From contig CATPAM010000422.1 in NCBI GenBank assembly GCA_955651735.1, positions 1-5,208 of the forward strand: a stretch of 5,208 nt of DNA. Reading direction: 5' to 3'. The notes under the pieces are model-generated. The model was not told the DNA's origin. It saw nothing but the letters and a program-made list of their open reading frames with translations, and ran no database searches. Positions 1-5,208 of the stretch are shown here, piece after piece (within the stretch, counting starts at the first letter, position 1; each line of letters starts with the position of its first letter). The DNA comes from Candidatus Acidiferrales bacterium (GTDB lineage Bacteria; Acidobacteriota; Terriglobia; Acidiferrales; UBA7541). The translations under genes and the position numbers were made by a program.

Positions 1-22
1 GTGAAAACGTGTGGGTTCTCAC
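1..22 (-). other. Hairpin at the window edge, possible terminator or leader stem
   Basis: Read on the minus strand, GTGAGAAC and GTTTTCAC pair over eight positions around the six-base loop CCACAC. One of the pairs is G-U, which works only in minus-strand RNA; the plus-strand RNA would have an A-C mismatch there. The hairpin directly follows the candidate structured RNA. A U-rich tail beyond the window edge would make it an intrinsic terminator; otherwise it is part of a longer leader. The bases needed to decide are outside the window. Confidence 0.3.
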
Positions 23-156
23 CTCCCGGGGTGGTGGGGTGTTGCGGACATTCCCTCAGCGGCAAAACAGGCCCGCCCTGCCAGGCAGGTCTGCTTCCTC
101 ACTCGCGTGATGTTGCCGCAATGCAGTAAGAGACTTACCACCAGAGGGCATGTCTG
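22..156 (-). ncRNA. Candidate structured RNA (small RNA or leader), family not recognised
   Basis: This stretch starts about 7 bases after a strong -10 box. Seen in the sequence: CCTCTGGTGG (147-138) can pair with 34-22 to close the element, with small bulges. Inside it, GTAAG-TCT-CTTAC forms a 5-bp hairpin at 137-125. GCGGCAA (119-113) pairs perfectly with TTGCCGC (65-59). TCAC-GCGA-GTGA (110-99) is a hairpin with a GNRA tetraloop, and CCTG-CCTGG-CAGG (89-77) is another short hairpin. TTGCGG (121-116) can instead pair with CCGCAA (47-42), so two central helices compete. A closed outer stem, branching and an alternative fold are typical of 6S-like RNAs or riboswitches, but I could not match it to either. 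It is short for 6S RNA. A 31-codon ORF (151-56) lies inside, but it starts almost at the predicted transcript end and looks incidental. The call rests on pairing alone, without covariation. Confidence 0.35.
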
Positions 157-161
157 GGCGA

Positions 162-179
162 TTTTGTAGCACCACAAAA
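162..179. promoter_or_regulatory. Inverted repeat over the -10 box, possible operator
   Basis: TTTTGT, six bases, ACAAAA forms a perfect 6+6 inverted repeat. It covers the whole -10 hexamer and runs into the spacer of the promoter at 163-191. A dyad in this place is where a repressor would block polymerase. The half-sites are short and A/T-rich, so chance is a real alternative. Confidence 0.25.
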
Positions 180-191
180 CGCGCGTGTCAA
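163..191 (-). promoter_or_regulatory. Sigma70-type promoter reading towards position 1
   Basis: On the minus strand there is a perfect -35 hexamer TTGACA (191-186), a 17-base spacer and a -10 hexamer TACAAA (168-163; four of six consensus bases). An A/T-rich ATTTTT stretch lies just upstream of the -35 box. The predicted start is near 155. This is the best housekeeping-type promoter in the window. It lies 55 bases beyond the end of the sigma factor gene, so whatever is transcribed from here is a separate unit from that gene. Confidence 0.62.
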
Positions 192-208
192 CGCCAAAAA
201 TCGTAGCC

Positions 209-222
209 GAATAACGCTATTC
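209..222. repeat. Short inverted repeat between sigma gene and downstream promoter
   Basis: GAATA and TATTC form a perfect 5-bp stem with a 4-base loop, 24 bases past the sigma factor stop codon. On the minus strand a run of five T follows about eight bases after the stem. It could be a weak terminator for the sigma gene or a binding site upstream of the -35 box at 191. The stem is short and A/T-rich and the T-run is badly placed, so neither role is secure. Confidence 0.2.
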
Positions 223-245
223 TGAAGGTTGGAACGACCCGTTGC

Positions 246-977
246 TCAGTCGCCGATGGCGTACTCCGGCCTAGCGAGGGTCGCGAAGCGTCGCGCGGGC
301 TGGCGCCGGTATTCCGGGTGCGGGCGGACCCGTGCGCTTTCACGGCGCGCCGCAGGCCGCAGTTCATCCTGCAACTTTTCGCGCAGCCGCCGGTGCGCGC
401 GGAAAAGCCTCAGCCGCACGGCCACCACCGATATTCCCAGGCGGCTGGCGACCTCCTGCGTCGAATAGTGCAGTACATCGCGCAGCAGGCATGCCTGCCG
501 CAGGTCCGGCGGGAGTTGCACGATGGCTTTCGCCAGCAGCCGGCCCATCTCGCGTCGCGCGCAGCGCTCTTCCGGATCCAGTTGCTCTGACTCGATGCTG
601 CTGCCGATCGTCTCTTCGCTTTGGCCCTTAGGCTGATCCAGGGAAGCGATCTTTCCATCCCGGCGCTGGCGCAGCAGGTCGATCGAAGTGTTCGCCGCGA
701 TGCGCGAAATCCACGCGCGGAAATCGTCGTTCGAATCGTCTTGCTTCCCCGCAAACTGTTCCAGGCGCGACCAAGCCTTCAACACCGCTTCCTGGCTAAC
801 GTCTTCGGCATCGGCTGCGTTCCCGGTAAGCCCCCGCGCACGGCGGTACAGCGTCGGCATGTACGGCGAAACCATTTCCTCGAACGCCTCGGGGCTTCCG
901 TTTCGCGCCCGCGCCAGCAGACTGGAACGGCCCCGCGGAGGGGTATCAAGGCAAAGGGTGACAGTTGCTGCGCTCAT
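246..977 (-). CDS. ECF-type RNA polymerase sigma factor
   Basis: This 243-residue protein is a sigma70-family factor of the extracytoplasmic-function group, which directs RNA polymerase to a small set of promoters. Region 2 spans roughly residues 20-107, with the core-binding and -10 reading segment containing DAEDVSQEAVLKAW (57-70) and FRAWISRIAANTSIDLLRQR (86-105). Region 4 spans about 150-203 (LPPDLRQACLLRDVLHYSTQEVA, then a helix-turn-helix ending in RAHRRLRE) and would contact the -35 element. The linker between them is long (about 108-145), and about 40 Arg-rich residues follow region 4, so the protein is longer than most ECF factors (usually about 170-200). The ATG at 977 keeps the usual N-terminal segment (LLARARNGSPEAFEEMV); no clear Shine-Dalgarno precedes it. 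A promoter lies 50-77 bases upstream. No anti-sigma gene follows: the next 245 bases hold a new promoter and an RNA-like region. Family call is firm, regulon unknown. Confidence 0.93.
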   Translation of the reverse strand: MSAATVTLCLDTPPRGRSSLLARARNGSPEAFEEMVSPYMPTLYRRARGLTGNAADAEDVSQEAVLKAWSRLEQFAGKQDDSNDDFRAWISRIAANTSIDLLRQRRDGKIASLDQPKGQSEETIGSSIESEQLDPEERCARREMGRLLAKAIVQLPPDLRQACLLRDVLHYSTQEVASRLGISVVAVRLRLFRAHRRLREKLQDELRPAARRESARVRPHPEYRRQPARRFATLARPEYAIGD

Positions 978-1026
978 GCCAGCGGTTAAGTTGGCAGTCC
1001 GAGCGCCACGCCCACAGTTTCGCTTA

Positions 1027-1054
1027 AGTATAAGAAAACAAGCGGCATACGCAA
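1027..1054 (-). promoter_or_regulatory. Probable promoter of the sigma factor gene
   Basis: On the minus strand, TTGCGT (1054-1049), a 16-base spacer and TATACT (1032-1027; five of six consensus bases) resemble a housekeeping promoter with a weak -35 box. The predicted start is near 1020, giving an untranslated leader of about 43 bases before the ATG at 977. An 18-bp palindrome ends two bases upstream of the -35 box. No typical ECF GGAAC/CGTT pair was seen, so autoregulation by the sigma factor is not supported. Confidence 0.5.
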
Positions 1055-1056
1055 GA

Positions 1057-1074
1057 GCACTCGCGCGCGAGTGC
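1057..1074. repeat. Perfect 18-bp palindrome next to the sigma promoter
   Basis: GCACTCGCGCGCGAGTGC reads the same on both strands. As DNA it could be a site for a dimeric regulator; its inner edge is two bases upstream of the -35 box at 1049-1054. As RNA it would form a 7-bp stem with a CGCG loop, but no U-run follows on either strand, so a classical intrinsic terminator is unlikely. Confidence 0.5.
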
Positions 1075-1085
1075 CCCGCTCGACC

Positions 1086-1121
1086 GACCGCTTTTGGGAC
1101 GGCATTGTCGCAAAAGCGGTC
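1086..1121. repeat. Large inverted repeat, 11-bp perfect arms
   Basis: GACCGCTTTTG (1086-1096) and CAAAAGCGGTC (1111-1121) are perfect reverse complements around a 14-base loop. Inside the loop GAC and GTC add three more pairs after a single mismatch. It lies 38 bases past the kinase stop codon on the minus strand. There is no U-tract after the stem in either direction, so it may be a transcript-end stabilising or terminating hairpin, or a REP/MITE-like dispersed element. Confidence 0.5.
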
Positions 1122-1129
1122 AGGATCCC

Positions 1130-1152
1130 CACACGAAAGCCATTTGCGTGTG
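1130..1152. repeat. Inverted repeat just after the kinase stop codon
   Basis: CACACG (1130-1135) and CGTGTG (1147-1152) are perfect arms; inside them AAA and TTT can pair after a one-base bulge, giving about nine base pairs around a GCCA loop. It begins six bases after the kinase stop on the minus strand and is the first of three successive hairpins before the sigma promoter. No T-run follows. Confidence 0.4.
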
Positions 1153-1158
1153 ACTCCG

Positions 1159-2775
1159 TCAACGCGTGCTGTTCGCTTTCGGCGAGACGGGCTTTTGCGC
1201 CCGGTGCTGATCCAGGATCTCGCGCACCAGCCGCCCCAGTATCGTTGGACTGTAGGGCTTCTGCAGGTGGCGTGCCGGCATGCCGTCCGCCAGAGGTTCG
1301 CTGGCGTCCGCCGAATAGCCGCTGGTGAACACAACTGGCAAGCCCGGAAACATCTTCAAGAGGCTCACGGCCGTTGCTGGCCCGCCGAGCTTGGGCATGA
1401 TGACATCCAAAATGGCCAGTGCCGGCGTTTCGTGCGAGCAGAGCTGCAGCGCCTCCTGGCCGTCGCAGGCCGAGAGTACCCGGTAGCCCATGCCCAGAAG
1501 CGCTTGCCGTGACATCTCGCGAATTGATTCGTGGTCTTCGGCAATAAGGATTGTTTCCGTGCCGCGTAATTCGGCTAACGAAGGAGCCGGCGCCTTCTCC
1601 GCTCCGCTTTCCGCCTGCGTGCCTTCCAGTACTGGAAGATACACGCGAAAAAGGCTGCCGTGCCCGGGTTCGCTGTACACGTGGATGAAGCCGCCATGCT
1701 GCTTCACGATGCCGTAAGCGGTGGCCAGACCCATCCCGGTGCCCTTGCCGCGCTCTTTGGTGGTGAAGAACGGCTCAAAGATGCGCTCGCGGGTTTCCGT
1801 GTCCATTCCAATGCCCGTGTCCGAAACGGAAACCACCGCATAGCGCCCGGCTTGCACGTAGGGATAGAAGCGGCAATAGGAGTCGTCCAGCTCCACCATC
1901 TCCGTCTCGATCACCAGCCGGCCGCCCTGCGGCATCGCGTCCCGCGCGTTGAGGCAGAGATTCATCAGTACCTGTTCGATCTGCGCGGAGTCTGCCTTCA
2001 CCGAGTCGAGCTTGGCATTCAAAAACTTGAACTCGATGTCTTTGCCGATCACCTTGTCGAGAAAACTAACCAGTCCGCCAGCGACGGTATTAAGATCAAC
2101 CGCGCGCGGCTGCAGCACCTGGCGGCGCGCAAAAGCCAGCAGCTCGCGAGTCAGCGTCGCGGCGCGCTCGGCCTGCTCGCGGATGCGCGTAAAGCGCTCG
2201 GCTATTTGCGGATTGTCGCGGCTCTGCTCAAATCCCAGTTCAGCCCAGCCCAGGATCGCGCCCACCACGTTGTTGAAGTCATGCGCGATGCCTCCTGCCA
2301 GTTGGCCGACGGCCTCAAACTTTTGCGCCTGCCGCAACTGCCGCTCGACGGCGCGCAACTCGGTGACATCTTCCGCAATCACTTCCAGGCCCGCTGGCTG
2401 GCCCGCCACCGTAAGCTGCCGAACGTTCATCCGCACGGTGACCAGGCCGCCGTCGCGGCGCCGCCATTCGGCCTCCGCTCCGTGAACTCGGCCGTTTTCC
2501 CGGCAGGCGCTGGTTAGCTGTGCGTATTGTTCAGGAAAGCGGAAAATGTCCCGCGCCAAATTCAGGGCCAGCAAATCCTCCGCCGACGCACAGCCCGTGA
2601 TGCGCAGCAGCGTGGGATTGCCGTCCTGGAACGAACCGTCGGCAGAGGCCCGGAAAATGCCGTACGCCGAATTCTCCACCAAGTCGCGATTCCGCTCCTC
2701 GGATATCCGCAGTGCTTCTTGGCCCCTGGCATGTTCATCCCGCAGTGCCTTTTCGTCGAGCGTTTCCGATTTCAT
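1159..2775 (-). CDS. Hybrid sensor histidine kinase, PAS-HisKA-HATPase-receiver
   Basis: This 538-residue protein senses through a PAS domain, autophosphorylates on histidine and can relay the phosphate to its own receiver. It has no signal peptide or membrane segment, so it should be cytoplasmic. Order: short N-terminal helix, PAS/PAC (about 26-140), dimerisation helix with GGIAHDFNN and phospho-acceptor His165, then the ATPase domain with N-box Asn272/Asn276, DTGIGM (319-324), FEPFFTTK (333-340) and GKGTGMGL (343-350). The C-terminal receiver (about 406-522) has Glu413/Asp414, phospho-acceptor Asp457 in ILDVIMP, Thr484 and Lys506, so every catalytic box looks intact. The HDFNN H-box is typical of one large PAS-kinase subgroup. 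The ATG at 2775 has a good GGGAG ribosome site at 2783-2787 with seven bases spacing. It follows the receiver/GGDEF gene by 94 bases with no strong promoter between, so the two are probably co-transcribed. The signal sensed and any downstream partner cannot be read from the sequence. Confidence 0.95.
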   Translation of the reverse strand: MKSETLDEKALRDEHARGQEALRISEERNRDLVENSAYGIFRASADGSFQDGNPTLLRITGCASAEDLLALNLARDIFRFPEQYAQLTSACRENGRVHGAEAEWRRRDGGLVTVRMNVRQLTVAGQPAGLEVIAEDVTELRAVERQLRQAQKFEAVGQLAGGIAHDFNNVVGAILGWAELGFEQSRDNPQIAERFTRIREQAERAATLTRELLAFARRQVLQPRAVDLNTVAGGLVSFLDKVIGKDIEFKFLNAKLDSVKADSAQIEQVLMNLCLNARDAMPQGGRLVIETEMVELDDSYCRFYPYVQAGRYAVVSVSDTGIGMDTETRERIFEPFFTTKERGKGTGMGLATAYGIVKQHGGFIHVYSEPGHGSLFRVYLPVLEGTQAESGAEKAPAPSLAELRGTETILIAEDHESIREMSRQALLGMGYRVLSACDGQEALQLCSHETPALAILDVIMPKLGGPATAVSLLKMFPGLPVVFTSGYSADASEPLADGMPARHLQKPYSPTILGRLVREILDQHRAQKPVSPKANSTR

Positions 2776-2869
2776 GCCTTCGCTCCCAGCCGCGAATCGT
2801 TAAAACCGTCCTGCCGACTTTGCGGCCTGTGTTGCCCCTCGCCAGCGGCAATTGCGCTTGCGTAAGTCC

Positions 2870-3748
2870 TTAGGTTTTCATCTCGAGCGCGGCCGGCCGC
2901 AAACGCGACTCACCTGCGTCCAGGAATTCCGCGAAAGTGCCCGCGTCCTGCGGAGTCCACAAACCAATGCTGGTCCGCAAGTCGATTGATCCCCACGGGG
3001 AACGCGTCTGGTTGTGCACCGCAAGGTGTTGCTCCAGCCGGTTGCGCATCACCTCGGCGCTCGGCGCAACGGCATCCACTCCCAGAATCGCAAACTGCGC
3101 TTCGCCCAGCCGTCCCATCACGTCGCTTCGCCGGCAACATCCTTTCATCAATCCAGCGACGTCATTCAGCGTGCGATCCGCTGTCCCCGGGCCGAATGCA
3201 TCCCGCAACGCCTGCAAATTCTCGAACAGCACGCAGATCAACACGAGTGAGCTGGCCGCGCGCATCGCCTCCTCCAGGCGCCGTCTGCCCACGGTCAGGA
3301 AACCGTCCCGCGTATACAACCCGGTCACCTGGTCGCGCAGCATGTCGGCGAGGCCTGCCAGCGTGTTGCGCTCCAGCGCTGCTCGCAGCACCCGTTCCAG
3401 CGTGTGCGCGTCGGTGTGCCCTTTCAGCACATAATCCATCGCTCCCTGCGCCAGGCTGCGGATGGCTTGCTCCTTCTCCGCGGGCTCGGCGATTACGATT
3501 AACGGCACTCCGGGTGCAGTCCGGTGCACCAGATGTACGGCGTCCATCGGCTCGCGCAAACTCAGCCCCAGGTCCAGCAGGATCACTTCCGGGTCCACTA
3601 TCTTGATGGTTGGCAGCAGCGTCGCGATCGTTGACACCACCGTCAGATCCAGCCCTGGATCGCTCCCGGCGTAAAGCTCATGCAGCGCCGTAGCGGTCTC
3701 GCCGGGACTTCCTTCCGCCAATAGCAGTCGCAATCGTCTTTGTGTCAT
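2870..3748 (-). CDS. Receiver protein with degenerate GGDEF domain
   Basis: This 292-residue cytoplasmic protein joins a receiver (about 5-125) to a GGDEF-fold domain (about 135-285). The receiver keeps Asp59 (VILLDL) and Lys109 (DYVLKG) but has only Glu12 of the usual acidic pair and Ala87 where Thr/Ser is normal, so phosphorylation or its readout may be altered. The GGDEF domain begins with the family signature DQVTGLYTRDGF (139-150). Its active loop is GEAQF (215-219) instead of GGDEF, and the metal-binding Asp expected near 174 is Leu, so diguanylate cyclase activity is very unlikely. Arg206-x-x-Asp209, five residues before the loop, matches the spacing of the inhibitory c-di-GMP binding site, so a receptor role is possible. 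The ATG at 3748 fits the receiver start (RLRLLLAEG) and has a weak GAGAG ribosome site; the frame stays open upstream to a GTG at 3925, but that extension has no domain character. It probably acts with the hybrid kinase encoded next to it. Confidence 0.88.
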   Translation of the reverse strand: MTQRRLRLLLAEGSPGETATALHELYAGSDPGLDLTVVSTIATLLPTIKIVDPEVILLDLGLSLREPMDAVHLVHRTAPGVPLIVIAEPAEKEQAIRSLAQGAMDYVLKGHTDAHTLERVLRAALERNTLAGLADMLRDQVTGLYTRDGFLTVGRRRLEEAMRAASSLVLICVLFENLQALRDAFGPGTADRTLNDVAGLMKGCCRRSDVMGRLGEAQFAILGVDAVAPSAEVMRNRLEQHLAVHNQTRSPWGSIDLRTSIGLWTPQDAGTFAEFLDAGESRLRPAALEMKT

Positions 3749-3883
3749 GTGCGAGCTCTCGTCTTTCGCCTTCGGACATGGTTGTGTGCGCAAACCAGCG
3801 ATCCGGGCGTAATTCTCGCTAACCCAAGCTTTAAGACTGGAGAGGACAGCCCGGTAGACAGCGGACTTCAGGAAGGGAGTGCC

Positions 3884-3912
3884 ATCTTGACTTGTGAAAC
3901 TGCGGGCGTCAA
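3884..3912 (-). promoter_or_regulatory. Possible promoter for the receiver/GGDEF-kinase pair
   Basis: On the minus strand, TTGACG (3912-3907; five of six consensus bases) is followed after 17 bases by CAAGAT (3889-3884; only three of six). The start would be near 3877, giving a leader of about 130 bases before the ATG at 3748. It lies just after the stop of the membrane protein gene, a sensible place for a new transcription unit, but the -10 box is poor. Confidence 0.3.
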
Positions 3913-3941
3913 TAGACCTGCACACCGGCGACGCCTATCCG

Positions 3942-4925
3942 TTACGCAATACCGGCCCTGGCGGCTCGCCTTCGGAGCGCCAGCGCTACCGCCCCCGCGA
4001 TGAGCCCCCCTGCGATCACCACGCCTTCCCACGCCAAACCGGCTGCCAGCACCAGATGCCCCGGCGCTCCAAAGGGAGAGAGCAGCGCAACCAGTGCGGC
4101 TTCCCGCACCCCGATGCCGCCTTGCGTTAGTGGCAAAACCGCGGCAAGTTTCGCCAGCGGCCAGGCGAAGAGCCACGCTCGCAGTTGTAGGGTTAGCCCG
4201 CAATAAACCGCGAGTCGTGCCGTAAGCATAAGGAATGCGAGCTGCATGCACGTGCCTAGCAGCCAACCGAGCGCCAGCACATGCGGACGCTTCGACACGG
4301 CACGCAGCGCGTGCCGCAGCCGCGCCAGCCGCCTGCGAAAGCGCACCGAACGGCCGCCCAATATCCTCTTGCGCAGCACAAACAACAGGCCCAACAACAC
4401 AATTAGTCCAAGGGCAACCAGGGGAAGAGCGTTGCGCATCCTGCGTTCCACGTCGTCCGGCACCAGGTCCAGCTCTGGAACCAGCAGCAATCCCATCAGT
4501 ACAAGACCTGCCTGCGCCGTGACGTCCAGGAAGCGGTCCACCACATTGCCCGTCAAAACCGCGGCTGGCCGCGGACTGCGCCGTAATCCAACCGCCAGCC
4601 GCACCACGTCGCCACCGACAATCGATGGGAGAAAAAGCGTCCCAAAAAGCCCGCCGAAGTAACACTGCGCGCTCGTCGCGAAATCCAGCTCCGCTCCCGC
4701 CGCGTTGACCACCATCCGCCATTTCGCCACGCCAACGCAGTGCGCCAGCAGGTAGGCCAGCAGCACTGAAAAGTAACTCGATACCGGAACTCTTGCCATC
4801 GCCGCGCGCAGCGGCGCTAGCGGAAGGAAATGCACCAGCGTACCAAGTACAGCCAGCGCGGCAGCCCACCGCAAAATAATGAGCACCCAGCCGCGTGTGC
4901 TTCGTTGGGAGTGGGCGCTTATCAT
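3942..4925 (-). CDS. Multi-pass membrane protein, LPG synthase TM / UPF0104 family (flippase-like)
   Basis: This 327-residue inner-membrane protein belongs to the superfamily of the MprF transmembrane region, YbhN and archaeal AglD (PF03706). Hydrophobic segments lie near residues 13-34, 50-67, 86-104, 135-150, 166-184, 216-243, 249-266 and 290-317, with Arg-rich loops at 186-214 and 318-324. Family motifs are visible: LFLPSIVGGDVVRL (97-110), NVVDRFLDV (127-135) and PLTQGGIGVREAALVALL (265-282). There is no soluble C-terminal lysyl-transferase domain, so it is not a full MprF. Members without that domain are generally linked to lipid or polyprenyl-carrier transport or glycolipid assembly; the substrate here is unknown. 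The ATG at 4925 places the first helix just inside the N-terminus. The frame stays open upstream to a TTG at 5036, but the extra 37 residues are polar and unlike the family. No strong ribosome site precedes the ATG. Family is clear, precise function is not. Confidence 0.87.
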   Translation of the reverse strand: MISAHSQRSTRGWVLIILRWAAALAVLGTLVHFLPLAPLRAAMARVPVSSYFSVLLAYLLAHCVGVAKWRMVVNAAGAELDFATSAQCYFGGLFGTLFLPSIVGGDVVRLAVGLRRSPRPAAVLTGNVVDRFLDVTAQAGLVLMGLLLVPELDLVPDDVERRMRNALPLVALGLIVLLGLLFVLRKRILGGRSVRFRRRLARLRHALRAVSKRPHVLALGWLLGTCMQLAFLMLTARLAVYCGLTLQLRAWLFAWPLAKLAAVLPLTQGGIGVREAALVALLSPFGAPGHLVLAAGLAWEGVVIAGGLIAGAVALALRRRAARAGIA

Positions 4926-5118
4926 TCCACGAGAGTCTAGCCTACAAACGTCCCGGTCGCGGGCCGGAAACCGTGCATGATTCTTATTGGCTGTGTCAGC
5001 AGAAGCGTCTGCGCAAAAAGCGCGGAAAGCGTTCAAGTTACCACTGCAAATAATCCGCCGCCACGTGCTCGCAGCTCAATGCTTCGGCTTGACCATGTAA
5101 CTCTTGAGCACGATTGAT
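4926..5118. other. Intergenic gap without a convincing gene
   Basis: These 193 bases separate the pterin dehydratase fragment from the membrane protein gene. I saw no clear promoter for the membrane protein and no strong terminator. Weak inverted repeats occur (GCGC around TTTTT near 5015; CCCG/CGGG near 4960), too short to call. A 19-codon reading frame (5135-5076) starts inside the upstream gene and ends here; I do not treat it as a gene. Confidence 0.4.
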
Positions 5119-5208
5119 TCAGCCAAAAATCTCATCGATCTTGCCCGCCAGCGTAAAATCGTAATCGCTAATCCCCTTCACGCTGTGCGTGTTCAAATCG
5201 ATCACCAC
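5119..5208 (-). CDS. Probable pterin-4a-carbinolamine dehydratase, C-terminal fragment
   Basis: Only the last 29 codons and the TGA stop are inside the window; the start lies beyond position 5208. The visible part contains LNTHSVKGISDYDFTLAGKIDEIF. This fits the C-terminal signature of 4a-hydroxytetrahydrobiopterin dehydratase (PCD/DCoH, PhhB-like): a beta strand ending in Thr-His, then a Gly-Leu/Ile-(Thr/Ser)-x-x-Asp-Phe turn and a final helix with Ala-x-x-Ile-Asp. The enzyme dehydrates the 4a-carbinolamine formed by aromatic amino acid hydroxylases and so recycles the pterin cofactor; homologues also occur in bacteria lacking such hydroxylases. The His in TH would be one of the family's active-site histidines. 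The end position agrees with the usual C-terminus, so the gene does not look broken here. The call rests on a short segment. Confidence 0.72.
   Translation of the reverse strand: MVIDLNTHSVKGISDYDFTLAGKIDEIFG

Noticed and set aside
22..31. GGGAGGTGAG on the minus strand, a near-perfect Shine-Dalgarno match.
   Set aside because: No ATG, GTG or TTG lies at a suitable distance within the remaining bases, and part of it pairs in the closing stem of the candidate RNA.
77..95. AGACCTGCC on the minus strand, resembling the 3' box of cobalamin riboswitches.
   Set aside because: The other required boxes (GCCACTG, GGGAAGG and the CCCCGCAAC region) are absent upstream at the expected distances.
77..110. 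GGAAGCAG after a GNRA hairpin on the minus strand, resembling the apical part of SRP RNA.
   Set aside because: SRP RNA needs a short CC/GG stem directly around the tetraloop next to the GGAAGCAG-like strand plus a matching opposite loop strand. Here a four-pair UCAC/GUGA stem intervenes and the opposite strand does not fit.
56..151. A 31-codon minus-strand frame inside the candidate RNA (ATG at 151).
   Set aside because: Its ATG lies about four bases from the predicted transcript start with no ribosome site, and the RNA pairing explains the region better.
1057..1121. Intrinsic terminator of the kinase gene.
   Set aside because: The hairpins are strong but neither is followed by a T-run on the minus strand, so they are reported as inverted repeats.
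688..1512. Long plus-strand open frames over the sigma factor and kinase, such as 688-1512 and 1660-2517.
   Set aside because: They are antisense shadows of GC-rich genes; the translations show no domain and the minus-strand proteins are clear family members.
3749..3925. A 59-residue N-terminal extension of the receiver/GGDEF protein from a GTG at 3925.
   Set aside because: It has no domain character or ribosome site, overlaps a possible promoter, and the receiver fold begins right after the ATG at 3748.
3942..5036. A longer form of the membrane protein starting with TTG at 5036.
   Set aside because: The extra 37 residues are polar with no family character, and the ATG at 4925 sits right before the first membrane helix.

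Overview
The window reads as part of a GC-rich bacterial chromosome. All recognisable genes lie on the minus strand, so transcription runs from position 5208 towards position 1. The gene mix is a PAS/HDFNN hybrid histidine kinase, a receiver protein with a decayed GGDEF domain, an ECF sigma factor, a PF03706-type membrane protein and a pterin dehydratase. Together with base composition this would suit a soil bacterium such as an Acidobacteriota member, but that assignment is a tentative inference from gene style, not from any marker gene.

In order of transcription: (i) 5208-5119 is the last 29 codons of a probable pterin-4a-carbinolamine dehydratase. (ii) 5118-4926 is a gap with no convincing gene. 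(iii) 4925-3942 encodes a 327-residue multi-pass membrane protein of the lysylphosphatidylglycerol synthase TM/UPF0104 (YbhN/AglD-like) superfamily. (iv) 3941-3749 is a leader region with one possible promoter. (v) 3748-2870 encodes a 292-residue receiver protein fused to a catalytically decayed GGDEF domain that still carries an I-site-like RxxD. (vi) 2775-1159 encodes a soluble PAS-histidine kinase-receiver hybrid with all catalytic boxes intact. (vii) 1158-978 holds three consecutive inverted repeats and then a good promoter. (viii) 977-246 encodes an ECF-type sigma factor. (ix) 245-1 has no convincing protein gene. It contains the best promoter in the window (TTGACA, 17 bp, TACAAA), which fires towards position 1 into a stretch that can fold into a closed, branched RNA.

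The centre is therefore a small signalling cluster. The hybrid kinase senses through a PAS domain and can pass phosphate to its own receiver. The receiver/degenerate-GGDEF protein just upstream may be a phosphorylation or c-di-GMP responsive output. The sigma factor is downstream but appears to have its own promoter. No anti-sigma gene and no DNA-binding response regulator is visible. Nothing directly links the membrane protein or the pterin enzyme to this circuit.

The most interesting unexplained part is the left edge: a strong sigma70-type promoter followed by about 135 bases of RNA-like structure (long-range closing helix, GNRA-capped hairpin, two mutually exclusive helices) that I cannot assign to a known RNA family. 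It may be a small RNA or a structured leader of a gene lying beyond the window.
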